Positions 52,469 to 61,226 of a stretch of 64,000 bases of DNA are shown here, piece after piece. Position numbers and translations under genes: made by a program. Under the pieces are notes generated by a model. The model was not told where the DNA came from. It saw nothing but the letters and a program-made list of their open reading frames with translations, and ran no database searches. Origin of the DNA: JAAYCU01 sp964401335 (GTDB lineage Bacteria; Planctomycetota; Phycisphaerae; UBA1845; PWPN01); contig CAYNYK010000008.1 in NCBI GenBank assembly GCA_964401335.1, positions 1 to 64,000 of the forward strand. Reading direction: 5' to 3'. Numbering within the stretch: the stretch's first letter is position 1; the number at the start of each line of letters is the position of its first letter.

Positions 52469-55400
52469 TCAGGGAGCAAACATCAGCGTAACACCCATCA
52501 AGCCGATGATCACCTCTTGCGACAACGTTTCCAGCGTTACACTTTTGAGGGTCATGTCAGGACGCAGGCGGCGATTGAGCACCATCGCCCGGCAATTGTT
52601 GCCAAGTTGCACCGTCGGCGGAGGCGTCCTGGGCAGGCAGAATCCGTCGCGCTCGTAATCGTAATCCGTCCCCCCGATCGGGCACAACGTCCAGAAGTTT
52701 TCCGGCGGCACCAGTTCCAGCACATCCTCGACACCATCGGCATAGGTCAGGACCACGCGGCCGTTGGCGATCCGAGTCTGCATACTGTTGGTCGAGCCGC
52801 AAATCAGGAACCACGCCGCCGCGGCTTTTTTGTTGACCGGGACGGTCACGAATCGAGGCCAGTTATCCCACTGGCTGGTAAAAGCGATATTACGATCACC
52901 CGCAGGCCAGAGGAACGGCACGCCTTGCGGGGTGAGCAATTGGCCTCCTTGCCCCCCCTTGCCGTCAAGGGCCATGCGTGTCAGCATGGACCGCACGTTG
53001 TTCAAATCGATCACGGGCGGCTTGAGTTTCCAGTAATAAAAGGTCCATGGTGAATAGCCATCTGAACCGATACGTACCGAGCACGTCTCAGGCCGAGGCG
53101 AGAGATACTGCTGCTTATGAATGGCCCGAACGTCACCATTGAGCCGGTCGGTTAAATTGATACATTCCCACGAGGCGTCGGAAGGGATGGTCGTAACGAT
53201 ATGGGCCGCCTGGGCCGCCTCGCCGACGGGATCAGAGATATGGATCTTGAATTGTCGCCAGTGCCGCGCTTTGCCTGATTCTACCAATGCCAAAACAAGA
53301 TGATGGCCGGGATTAACGTTCAACTTCGCAACGATCGCCCCCTGCTCAAGTTTCGCCTTGCTCAGGGCCTCCTGCGGATCAAGATACTCGATGATCGGCT
53401 CATGTTCGACCGCCAGGCGGATTGATTCGCCGACATTGCCTTGCACTTGCATGGACGCGGCGGTCGCAAGCGCATCGCTCCAACGAATACTGACAACGGC
53501 GCGTATCGTCGGGTCCAGAGTAAGGCGAACCAAGGTCCGCCCAATGCCGGGGACGGTCTCCCATTCGGTTTTCTTGTTGTTCACCGTGACCTCTTCGACA
53601 TGGCCGGCGTAGATGGGCAACTCCAGGCATAGGCGAGCGGGTTGCCGCAACGAACACTCATAATGATCAACGCCCGGGCCACGCTTAAAGGCCAGTGAAT
53701 AATCGGGTGTTCGGATCGACGCGTGATCCCAAGCCCGCGGAAACCCAGGCCTGACGGTGACCTTTTCATTGGGATAATCGGGCACATAACCGAAAAGCCC
53801 CTCGACGATCAGCCGGCAAAACATACTGGTGCAATCGTTGAAATCCGTACCCCCCTTGGGGACGGTAATCGCCCCGGGAACGGCCTCGTTAAACATGGCT
53901 TCCAGCGTAGTTCCCTTGAGCAGTTCCCAAGCATCCTCGGGCAAGCCCGTTTGATAATAGGCCAGCGCCAGATGGTAATTGTCACCCGCAAACATTTCGC
54001 GGACCGAGAATTTGGAGGGAACCCAGTTGGAGGTCCAGCAGCGCTGGCCGCCGAATGACATCTTCTGTCGTTCCAGCCCCCATTCGGTATAGTGCAACGC
54101 CTGGGCCGCCTCCTGCCAAGTCAGCATACCGGCATCGATCGGCAGGAAAATACTATAGAGCCAGGCATCGGTGTGCAGTCGGCGCAGGCCGAGCTGTTCG
54201 CGATAGCTTCCCATGTGCCCTTTTTTCCGAACCCAGAGGGAGGCAAGCACACCGGCCTTGATCTTGTCGGCCATAAACTGGTGGAATGCTATTTTTTCCG
54301 TGTCGCCCGCGCGACGAGCCATGTCGGCGGCGGCTCGATGTCCCGTATACGCATAAGCGCTTTCCTCGGCCGTACCCCCGCCGTTATACCACTGGCTGTC
54401 TGTGGGCCAGCAATTGATGTAGCTCTCGTAGACGCTGTCGCCGTCGGGATCGAAGCAGTCGCGAGCCCATTCCAGTTGTAACTCCAGGGCAGGTCGGAGA
54501 ATCTTCTCCAATTCAGGATCGGCCGTGGCTCGCCAGGCATAGATGGCCTGATCAAAAAACTGCGTCTGAAAATTGTAGAACAGATTGTCCTTCTGGATGC
54601 GTCCCTTACCATAGAACCGTGAGTCCTGAGCCTGCTGGCCGTAACCCAGATTCGGGTCGGCGCGGGTGAAACGCTTGTTGGACTCGGTGGTTTGCGAGGC
54701 AATGTAATAGGCATATTCGGTTTTTACGTTATCATGCCAGCCATAGGCGGTAGGGCCATACGTGGTCCGCCAGCCGGGAAACGGGATGTTCCAGGCCATG
54801 GTGCCGTGGACGTAGACGGGCGGATAATACGCGGCGTCCATACCGATGCTGGAGCACGGGACGGCCACATTCAGCCAATCCACCGGCGTCTCGACTGTTA
54901 CCTGGTTGGCCACGGACTCAACTCGCTTGATGCCGGCCTCGAAAGCGATGGCCGGATCATTCAACCGACAAAGGTCACCGGGCTTATCGCCGACAAAATC
55001 CTCCACCACCCAATAGATTAGCGGTGTCTCGTCCTTCAATTCGATCACCCCACACAGCAAAGGCTTTTCGGGCGTTTTCGTGGTGGTACCGACGGGAACC
55101 AGTGTCGCCGGATTCGTCCAGGCCGAGGCATCAACTACAAACATGGAAGAAGACACATGGCTGCGCCCCGCCACGATGTGTTGGGCAAATCCGGTTGCCG
55201 GCGCATAAGGCGGCGGCTGCAACAAGAAATGATCCCCCTCGACGCGAACGACATTACCCCGGCAATCTTCGGGTTGAAAAATATGTTGCATACGGTCGGG
55301 ATTGCAACATGGATCCAACTGCCAGTTGAGAGTGTGTTGGCCGGAGCGTTGGGTCGCCCCGCCGAATACCCAAACGAGCTTATCGCCGGCGTGTGTACCC

Positions 55401-55867
55401 TTCATTTCCAGACGCATCGCAAAACCCGGAGTCTCCGCCAAGGTCACGGCCTGCATCGTTATCGAAAGGCCGGGAAACAACGGGTCGCGTAATTGCCACT
55501 CGATACGTCCGGGACGGTAATACATCCCGATTTCCGAGAACTGGTGCAGCCAGCGACCCTGATCTCCGCGCACCATCGCGACCATGAATTCGCCGCAGAT
55601 ATAAGGTTCACTGGCAAATAGAAGACACGGCCGGTCACCGGCCATCACCAAGGCCGGCATATGCTGGCAATACAGGGGGCGATGATGATAGCGATCGCCG
55701 TTTCGACGGACGATGGCGGAATCCTCCACGGCATAGAGCGTCGTGGAACCTTGAGCCGTCCTGGTCTGTCGTTTCTGTTCAGGCATTTGCGCGGGAACAC
55801 GCGTGACACTCGCCAGGAGGATTAAGCCAACTTCCCACGCTAAAACGACGATGGTTCGCCTACGCAT
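52469..55867 (-). CDS. Large secreted glycosidase-like protein (DUF4450 type, alpha/alpha barrel)
   Basis: This 1132-residue protein has an N-terminal signal peptide (VVLAWEVGLILLASVTRVPAQ). The first 400 residues are beta-rich. The middle (about 440-750) is an (alpha/alpha)6-like barrel with DGDSVYESYINCWPTDSQWYNGGGTAEESAY, then WTSNWVPSKFSVREMFAGDN, the pattern of DUF4450/GH-clan proteins where acidic residues in DGDSVYE and GGTAEE are candidate catalysts. The C-terminus is beta-sandwich. The substrate is unknown. The ATG at 55867 has GGAG upstream; it is divergent from an exported isomerase-like gene. Confidence 0.72.
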   Translation of the reverse strand: MRRRTIVVLAWEVGLILLASVTRVPAQMPEQKRQTRTAQGSTTLYAVEDSAIVRRNGDRYHHRPLYCQHMPALVMAGDRPCLLFASEPYICGEFMVAMVRGDQGRWLHQFSEIGMYYRPGRIEWQLRDPLFPGLSITMQAVTLAETPGFAMRLEMKGTHAGDKLVWVFGGATQRSGQHTLNWQLDPCCNPDRMQHIFQPEDCRGNVVRVEGDHFLLQPPPYAPATGFAQHIVAGRSHVSSSMFVVDASAWTNPATLVPVGTTTKTPEKPLLCGVIELKDETPLIYWVVEDFVGDKPGDLCRLNDPAIAFEAGIKRVESVANQVTVETPVDWLNVAVPCSSIGMDAAYYPPVYVHGTMAWNIPFPGWRTTYGPTAYGWHDNVKTEYAYYIASQTTESNKRFTRADPNLGYGQQAQDSRFYGKGRIQKDNLFYNFQTQFFDQAIYAWRATADPELEKILRPALELQLEWARDCFDPDGDSVYESYINCWPTDSQWYNGGGTAEESAYAYTGHRAAADMARRAGDTEKIAFHQFMADKIKAGVLASLWVRKKGHMGSYREQLGLRRLHTDAWLYSIFLPIDAGMLTWQEAAQALHYTEWGLERQKMSFGGQRCWTSNWVPSKFSVREMFAGDNYHLALAYYQTGLPEDAWELLKGTTLEAMFNEAVPGAITVPKGGTDFNDCTSMFCRLIVEGLFGYVPDYPNEKVTVRPGFPRAWDHASIRTPDYSLAFKRGPGVDHYECSLRQPARLCLELPIYAGHVEEVTVNNKKTEWETVPGIGRTLVRLTLDPTIRAVVSIRWSDALATAASMQVQGNVGESIRLAVEHEPIIEYLDPQEALSKAKLEQGAIVAKLNVNPGHHLVLALVESGKARHWRQFKIHISDPVGEAAQAAHIVTTIPSDASWECINLTDRLNGDVRAIHKQQYLSPRPETCSVRIGSDGYSPWTFYYWKLKPPVIDLNNVRSMLTRMALDGKGGQGGQLLTPQGVPFLWPAGDRNIAFTSQWDNWPRFVTVPVNKKAAAAWFLICGSTNSMQTRIANGRVVLTYADGVEDVLELVPPENFWTLCPIGGTDYDYERDGFCLPRTPPPTVQLGNNCRAMVLNRRLRPDMTLKSVTLETLSQEVIIGLMGVTLMFAP

Positions 55868-56160
55868 GTCTCCAGCCCTCTCTTGCCGAGAAATTGTCAT
55901 GAGGCATTAAGTGATTGACCAACGGACATGCTATCTAAGCCACGACGCAAAGACAACTGGCATACCACAAACGGGTATTCAAACATTCAATATGAACCGC
56001 CATCCAGCTTTATCATGGCCTGCCTCGCGTCATCACGTCATCATCGTGGGTCATTCCACCCTTCCCTATCATCACCCCGTTAATTACAATAAGGAAATTG
56101 TCGGTATTTTGCGTAAGGCTGTAAATCACGACCCGTTCATACGTAATGAGGATGCCCGTC

Positions 56161-57657
56161 ATGTCCATGCCATCAAACCGTAAAACCCGTTCGGATTCCA
56201 ATTGTTATCGGCGTACCTTTCTAATCACCACCGGCTCGACCGTGTTCCTTCCCTCCTTCCTGGGCTGTTCGGCCTCCCATGAAGAATCAACCCTCATTCC
56301 AGCGCCCGATATCGGTATTGAGCGCCGCATTCGCCCGTGCGGACCGGCATCCCAATATACGCCGACTGTCCAGGTCGCCTTCGTCCGTCGTAAGGCGGAT
56401 TATGGCATGCGCTGGCCGGGGGCCATCTATGACGGCCAGGCCGCCCTGAAGAATTACCGGCAACAAATCGAGGCAACGGCAAAGGAAATCGGTATCAATC
56501 TCAATCTTCGCTCGGAACCCATCTATTCACTGGCCGAGGCCGACGAGTGGATCGCCCAAGCCAAAGAAACCAAACCCGACGGACTGCTCGTTGTCCTGCT
56601 CGATCGCCAGGAACACGCCTGGCCCACCGCCGCCAAGGCCGCCGACACCGGCATCCCGACGGTCATCTTCGCCCCCATCGGCGCCGCCTTCACCACCAAT
56701 ACCGTCCACCTTGCCGGCCGTCCTCGCTGCCTGATCCGCTCCACCGACGATTTCGGCGAGGTCGCCTTCGCCATGAAAATGCTTTATGCCGGGGCCAAGC
56801 TCCGCGAAACCCGCTATATCGTCATCGAGGGCAAGGAACGCCGCGATTCATCCATCAAGCATTTCGGCACGAGCCTGCGAACCATTCCCGCCTCGGATTT
56901 CCTCGAGGAATACCAGCGCACACCCACGACGCCGGAGATCCACACCATCGCCAAAGACTACCTCGGCCGTGCCCAACGCGTTTTCGGTTCCAGCCCGCAA
57001 GACGTGATCAACGGGGTCAAGAGTTACGTCGTCGCCCGCACCCTCATGGAACGCGAACAGGGCGATGCCATCACCATGGATTGCCTCGGGGCCCTCGGTC
57101 AATCCAAAGTCAGTCTGCCGTGCATCGCCTGGTCCCGAATGAACGACCACGGCATCCCCGCCGCTTGCGAGAGGGACAAGACCGCCTGCATTACCCACGC
57201 CCTTGTCCAATACCTCTTCGACCGACCCGGCTTCCAGCAGGATCCCGTACCGGACACGGCCACGGGCTGTCTCATCGGCTCGCATTGTTCCTGTCCGACC
57301 CGGATGAACGGTTTTACCCAGCCTCCCGAACCGTTCTATCTTTCGTTCCATCACGGCAAACGTGACGCCGTCCCCCGAACGATCTGGCGAAAAAATCAGC
57401 GAATTACGGTCCTCGACGCCGTGCTCAGCAATGATGACAACGTGCCGCCGTCACTGATCATTTCCGCCGGCGAGGTGGTCGATAATGTCCAGGTTCCCCC
57501 CGCCGGCGGCTGTGTCGTGGCCGTCCGTGTTCAACTGGACGGTGTAACAGATACGCTGGCCTATCCCGGCTTTCATCATCTTTTCTTCTACGGCGATTAC
57601 AAAAAACAGCTCCGGGATTACTGCCAGCTTTTCGGTCTGCAACCCAAGGTGGTGTGA
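56161..57657 (+). CDS. Second exported L-fucose-isomerase-like protein
   Basis: This 498-residue protein has a Tat-like/lipoprotein signal: CYRRTFLITTGSTVFLPSFLGC, with a twin-Arg and a possible lipobox Cys. The mature part has the fucose/arabinose isomerase-like layout: ETKPDGLLVVLLDRQEHAW, DTGIPTVIFAPIGAAFTTNT and ITMDCLGALGQSKVSLPCIA, followed by an HGIPAACERDKTACITHALV-type segment. It differs widely from the similar protein at 33783. The ATG at 56161 follows GAGG. The 293-nt space to its left probably holds a divergent promoter shared with the DUF4450-like gene. Confidence 0.75.
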   Translation: MSMPSNRKTRSDSNCYRRTFLITTGSTVFLPSFLGCSASHEESTLIPAPDIGIERRIRPCGPASQYTPTVQVAFVRRKADYGMRWPGAIYDGQAALKNYRQQIEATAKEIGINLNLRSEPIYSLAEADEWIAQAKETKPDGLLVVLLDRQEHAWPTAAKAADTGIPTVIFAPIGAAFTTNTVHLAGRPRCLIRSTDDFGEVAFAMKMLYAGAKLRETRYIVIEGKERRDSSIKHFGTSLRTIPASDFLEEYQRTPTTPEIHTIAKDYLGRAQRVFGSSPQDVINGVKSYVVARTLMEREQGDAITMDCLGALGQSKVSLPCIAWSRMNDHGIPAACERDKTACITHALVQYLFDRPGFQQDPVPDTATGCLIGSHCSCPTRMNGFTQPPEPFYLSFHHGKRDAVPRTIWRKNQRITVLDAVLSNDDNVPPSLIISAGEVVDNVQVPPAGGCVVAVRVQLDGVTDTLAYPGFHHLFFYGDYKKQLRDYCQLFGLQPKVV

Positions 57658-57871
57658 CCGGACGGGGTGGCGATCTCTTTCCGGGGTCACTCCCCGGCAA
57701 CCATGCGGGAGACCGCCATCATCGGACACGACTTTCCGGGCGGTCGCTATTTTCCGGGTTGACGGGGGCTGGCCTCCCGTTGATTTGATTGTATAATGGA
57801 AGTCCGGATGCGGAATATCTTCAGGAGATAACCGCCCTGAGTAATCGGCGATTTCAAGGGAGCGCATGGCC

Positions 57872-58111
57872 ATGAAACGCTGTAACCACATAACCGCGAT
57901 TTTTGCCGCGTTGTTGGCCGGTGGCACGCTGCTGGGCAATGGATGCCAGCCTTATCGAAATTTAATCTGGCCATCGATCCGCGACGGTCTGTACAATTAT
58001 GTCAGCGGCAGCGTGGGGAGTTCCTACATATCGGCTGCCTTCGGCGATTATGTGCTCAATTCACTGTTAGGTGATCTTTTTTCTGACGGCAACAACCCTC
58101 TCCAACGTTAA
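57872..58111 (+). CDS. Small lipoprotein of unknown function
   Basis: The 79-residue protein has a lipoprotein signal (AALLAGGTLLGNGC) followed by QPYRNLIWPSIRDGLYNYVSGSVGSSY. I do not recognise a family beyond short planctomycete lipoproteins. GGGAG lies 9 nt before the ATG at 57872; the ATG at 57866 is too close to it. It is convergent with the RNase E/G gene. Confidence 0.6.
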   Translation: MKRCNHITAIFAALLAGGTLLGNGCQPYRNLIWPSIRDGLYNYVSGSVGSSYISAAFGDYVLNSLLGDLFSDGNNPLQR

Positions 58112-58202
58112 TAATAGCTGAGTGATCCCCTGGACATGAAAAGCGACGATTAAGGGGCCGTGGATCGTCCAAGGGAGGCGGATATTTCTCACCGCAGTCC
58201 AC

Positions 58203-60323
58203 CTATTCGAAAACCGTATCCACCACTTCACCCTCCTCGGAGCGACTCTCCGATCCGGCAGACGATAGCCGCGATGTGCGCAGATCAGGCTGCGGCTCTT
58301 TCCCCTCGGGGATTTCGGCGACCTGTACCGTCCCGCCCCGCTGATCGTAGCACTTGAACTCGTACTGGTCCGGCCCGAGATTGCGATCGGAGCGGATGAC
58401 AATGCGCCGTCCGGTTTGCTGCTCCAAGGCGGCCAAGGCGGCCCGCTTGCGATTCTGCAATTGGAACGCCACCTCCGGAGCAATCCTGATTTCCACCATG
58501 GCGACATGCTCCCGGTGCAAGGCCACCCGCAACAAGCGCATGATATCCAACGTCATCGACTCGGCATTCTTGACCAGTCCCGCGCCTTTGCAGTACGGAC
58601 AATTCTGATAGATGCTATGCTTAATGGACGGACGCATCCGTTGTCGGGTCATCTCGATGATCCCAAACTGGCTCATCCGCAGGCACTTGGCTCGCTCCTT
58701 GTGTTTCTTCAGGGCCTCGCGCAAGGCCCGTTCAACTTCCCGGCGGTGCTTTTCGGCGTGCATGTCCACGAAATCGCAAAGGATCAACCCCCCCAGATCC
58801 CGCAGCCGCAACTGCCGGGCAATCTCCTCTGCCGCCTCCAGGTTGATCCGGTAGGCGGTCTCCTCCGCGTCATCATAATCTCGGAAACGGCCGCTATTCA
58901 CATCGATGGTCACCATGGCTTCCGTCGAATCGATCACCAGCGATCCACCGGAACGTAACGGCACCTGGCGGGAATAAAGTCGCTCGATTTCCGTCTCAAT
59001 GCCAAATTTATGGAACAACGGCTTGCTCTCGGTATACACTTCGATATCCACACTGCTGCGCGGCATGGCGATGGACAGGAAATCCGCTACTTTAGCGGCC
59101 GTGGCCTGATCATCCACCACGATTTTTTTGAAATCAGGCGAATAGACATCACGAATGGTCCGGATCACCAGATCGGATTCCCGATAAAGTTCGCATGGCG
59201 CGGCCTCGTGCTTAATCCGATCAGCCACCATCTTCCAAAGCCGCTGCAGGTACAGGTAGTCCTTCTGCAATTCACGCTTCGTCTGGTCCAGACCGGCCGT
59301 CCTGAGAATAATGCCCATCCCCGGTTGAAAATCCATCTCCTCGAGGATTTTGCGCATTTTCCTTCGGGCTTCCTCATCCTCGATCTTGCGGGATACCCCC
59401 AGCCGGTTCATCCCCGGCATCATCACCAGGTAACGACCCGGTATCGAGATGTATGTCGTCAAGGTCGGACCTTTCGTGCCGATCCCCTCCTTGATCACCT
59501 GCACGATCACTTCCTGACCTCGCCGCAAACAGCGCTGAATCGGCGGGCGGTCGCGCCGTGGGGTCTTGCGCCCGACGTCCTCACCCCGTCCGCGATGATC
59601 CGGGAAATACTGCGGTTGTAAGTCCGAAATGTGCAAAAAACCGTTCTTCGGCAACCCGAAATCAATGAACGCCGCCTGAATACTCGGCTCGACATTGGTA
59701 ACCCGCCCCTTGTAGATATTACCCACGTGAGATCCGTTACTGGCCCGTTCGATAAACAACTCCTCCAAGCGATTCTGATGGATGATCGCAATCCGACACT
59801 CCTCGCCCTCGGTCACGTTAATCAGCATGACCCGTCCGCCGGCCGTGGCCTCCGCCACCTGGGACACGTCGGCTTTGCGTATTGAGCGATGGTGCCCGCG
59901 TTTACCGGACCGGTTCGCAAGGTTGGAAACGCTCCGGGAGGAAACATCCGGGGGAAGGCCGGTTTTCACCGGAGATACGCCCGCCTCGGCCGGCGACGTC
60001 GAAACCATAATCTCTTTTTTCTGGGAACGCCGCCGACGTCTGCGCCGGGAAGAGCGCGGCACGGCCGGCTCCGTCGCTGGACTCCCGCCGGCAACCTCGG
60101 CCGGATTACCACCCGCCGATATGTGGTCCGGCGTCGACGGTAAGACCAACGTGGGCTCCATGACCTTGTGCGAATCCGTTATCCCGCCGTCCTCAAAAGG
60201 TTCCATGGGCGAATGGATGGAAGGTTGATTCAGCGGTTCCTGGACGGCATGCGCAGGTTTATTGCTTCTTCGACGGCGACGACTTCTTTTTTTTCGGTTA
60301 GGCTCATTACTCGATTCGGTCAT
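58203..60323 (-). CDS. rne: Ribonuclease E/G
   Basis: This 706-residue RNase has a basic, disordered N-terminal region (RKKRSRRRRRSN and a second Arg-rich tract), an S1 domain (GNIYKGRVTNVEPSIQAAFIDFG) and the RNase H-like/DNase I-like core with VTIDVNSGRF (metal-binding Asp) and CDFVDMH. A zinc-link region, CPYCKGAG, follows. The long E. coli RNase E C-terminal scaffold is absent. It handles mRNA decay and rRNA processing. The ATG at 60323 (after AGGAAAC) overlaps the end of the DUF2344 gene by 17 nt, so the two are co-expressed. Confidence 0.93.
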   Translation of the reverse strand: MTESSNEPNRKKRSRRRRRSNKPAHAVQEPLNQPSIHSPMEPFEDGGITDSHKVMEPTLVLPSTPDHISAGGNPAEVAGGSPATEPAVPRSSRRRRRRRSQKKEIMVSTSPAEAGVSPVKTGLPPDVSSRSVSNLANRSGKRGHHRSIRKADVSQVAEATAGGRVMLINVTEGEECRIAIIHQNRLEELFIERASNGSHVGNIYKGRVTNVEPSIQAAFIDFGLPKNGFLHISDLQPQYFPDHRGRGEDVGRKTPRRDRPPIQRCLRRGQEVIVQVIKEGIGTKGPTLTTYISIPGRYLVMMPGMNRLGVSRKIEDEEARRKMRKILEEMDFQPGMGIILRTAGLDQTKRELQKDYLYLQRLWKMVADRIKHEAAPCELYRESDLVIRTIRDVYSPDFKKIVVDDQATAAKVADFLSIAMPRSSVDIEVYTESKPLFHKFGIETEIERLYSRQVPLRSGGSLVIDSTEAMVTIDVNSGRFRDYDDAEETAYRINLEAAEEIARQLRLRDLGGLILCDFVDMHAEKHRREVERALREALKKHKERAKCLRMSQFGIIEMTRQRMRPSIKHSIYQNCPYCKGAGLVKNAESMTLDIMRLLRVALHREHVAMVEIRIAPEVAFQLQNRKRAALAALEQQTGRRIVIRSDRNLGPDQYEFKCYDQRGGTVQVAEIPEGKEPQPDLRTSRLSSAGSESRSEEGEVVDTVFE

Positions 60324-61071
60324 TGTTTCCTGCACTTTCGACTTCCCTGTCTGTTGCGTTACGGAGGATATTCGGGTGATTCTCGCGAAGATCTTGATCG
60401 GGATTGAGCGGCAAGCTATCCGGCGCGGCGAAGAGGCTTTCATCCCGCCATCGCACCCTCACCCGGCGAACACGATGCAGCCAATCCCGCGAATCCAAAC
60501 CCACTGCGGAAAGCAGTTCCTGCGGGCGGGCCAAACCCGCATCGGTGACGCGCGTCGTCCAAGTCATCACTCCCCCCTCCAGTTTGGTCGTCACCAAAAA
60601 TGTTCGCAAGTCGATGGTTTTGGGCGCTTTCGTCCGGTGGTCCCTCCGTTCCACGAGGAACACCGAGCTCCGCATCAGCCGCTCAAGCCGATCACCCACT
60701 TCAGAACATAACTCCGGGGGCAAATCCAGCGTATAAACCGCCGTTTCCGGCTGAGGCGGATGTTTCCCCATGAAAACATGGCCGGTCTTTAAAGTCACCC
60801 CCGCTGGCAATTGGACCGCTAACTGCGCCAAAACCCTTCGGGGGGCCACTGGTTCGGAAAGTTCTAAAAGGAGCAACTCCGCCGTACTGGCGATTCCCAC
60901 CGGCCGAGGCAAAGGAAGAGAAAGCCGCGGTCGTGGATTGAACCCTCCGGAAAATTTCACCGGCAACTGAGCCCGGGCCAGCGCCCGTTCGAACATGCGC
61001 ATCATATCGTGGTGCGAAAGAAAACGCAGATCACCGTCAATCGCGAAGCGAACGGCTACTTTGTTCCACAA
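60307..61071 (-). CDS. DUF2344 (TIGR03936) radical-SAM-linked protein
   Basis: This 254-residue protein has KVAVRFAIDGDLRFLSHHDMMRMFERAL, then ARAQLPVKFSGGFNPRPRLS and PLPRPVGIAST, the hallmark of the DUF2344 family. This is normally found next to or fused with a B12-binding radical SAM enzyme and close to rne, rplU and rpmA. The radical SAM partner is not beside it here. The pairing with RNase E/G is a known arrangement. The function is unproven, possibly in RNA or ribosome modification. Confidence 0.88.
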   Translation of the reverse strand: MWNKVAVRFAIDGDLRFLSHHDMMRMFERALARAQLPVKFSGGFNPRPRLSLPLPRPVGIASTAELLLLELSEPVAPRRVLAQLAVQLPAGVTLKTGHVFMGKHPPQPETAVYTLDLPPELCSEVGDRLERLMRSSVFLVERRDHRTKAPKTIDLRTFLVTTKLEGGVMTWTTRVTDAGLARPQELLSAVGLDSRDWLHRVRRVRVRWRDESLFAAPDSLPLNPDQDLRENHPNILRNATDREVESAGNNDRIE

Positions 61072-61226
61072 CTCGTCCGAAATCCTCTACTCCAATAACG
61101 ATTACCTTCTTTACGGTTTCAGCCTATCCGCAACGCACGGATGGGCCCTGATTATCGTACCGTCGCCCGGAAGGACGACCGTTGATCCGAAACATTTCCG
61201 TCTATTCCAACCGCGACCTTGCCTGA

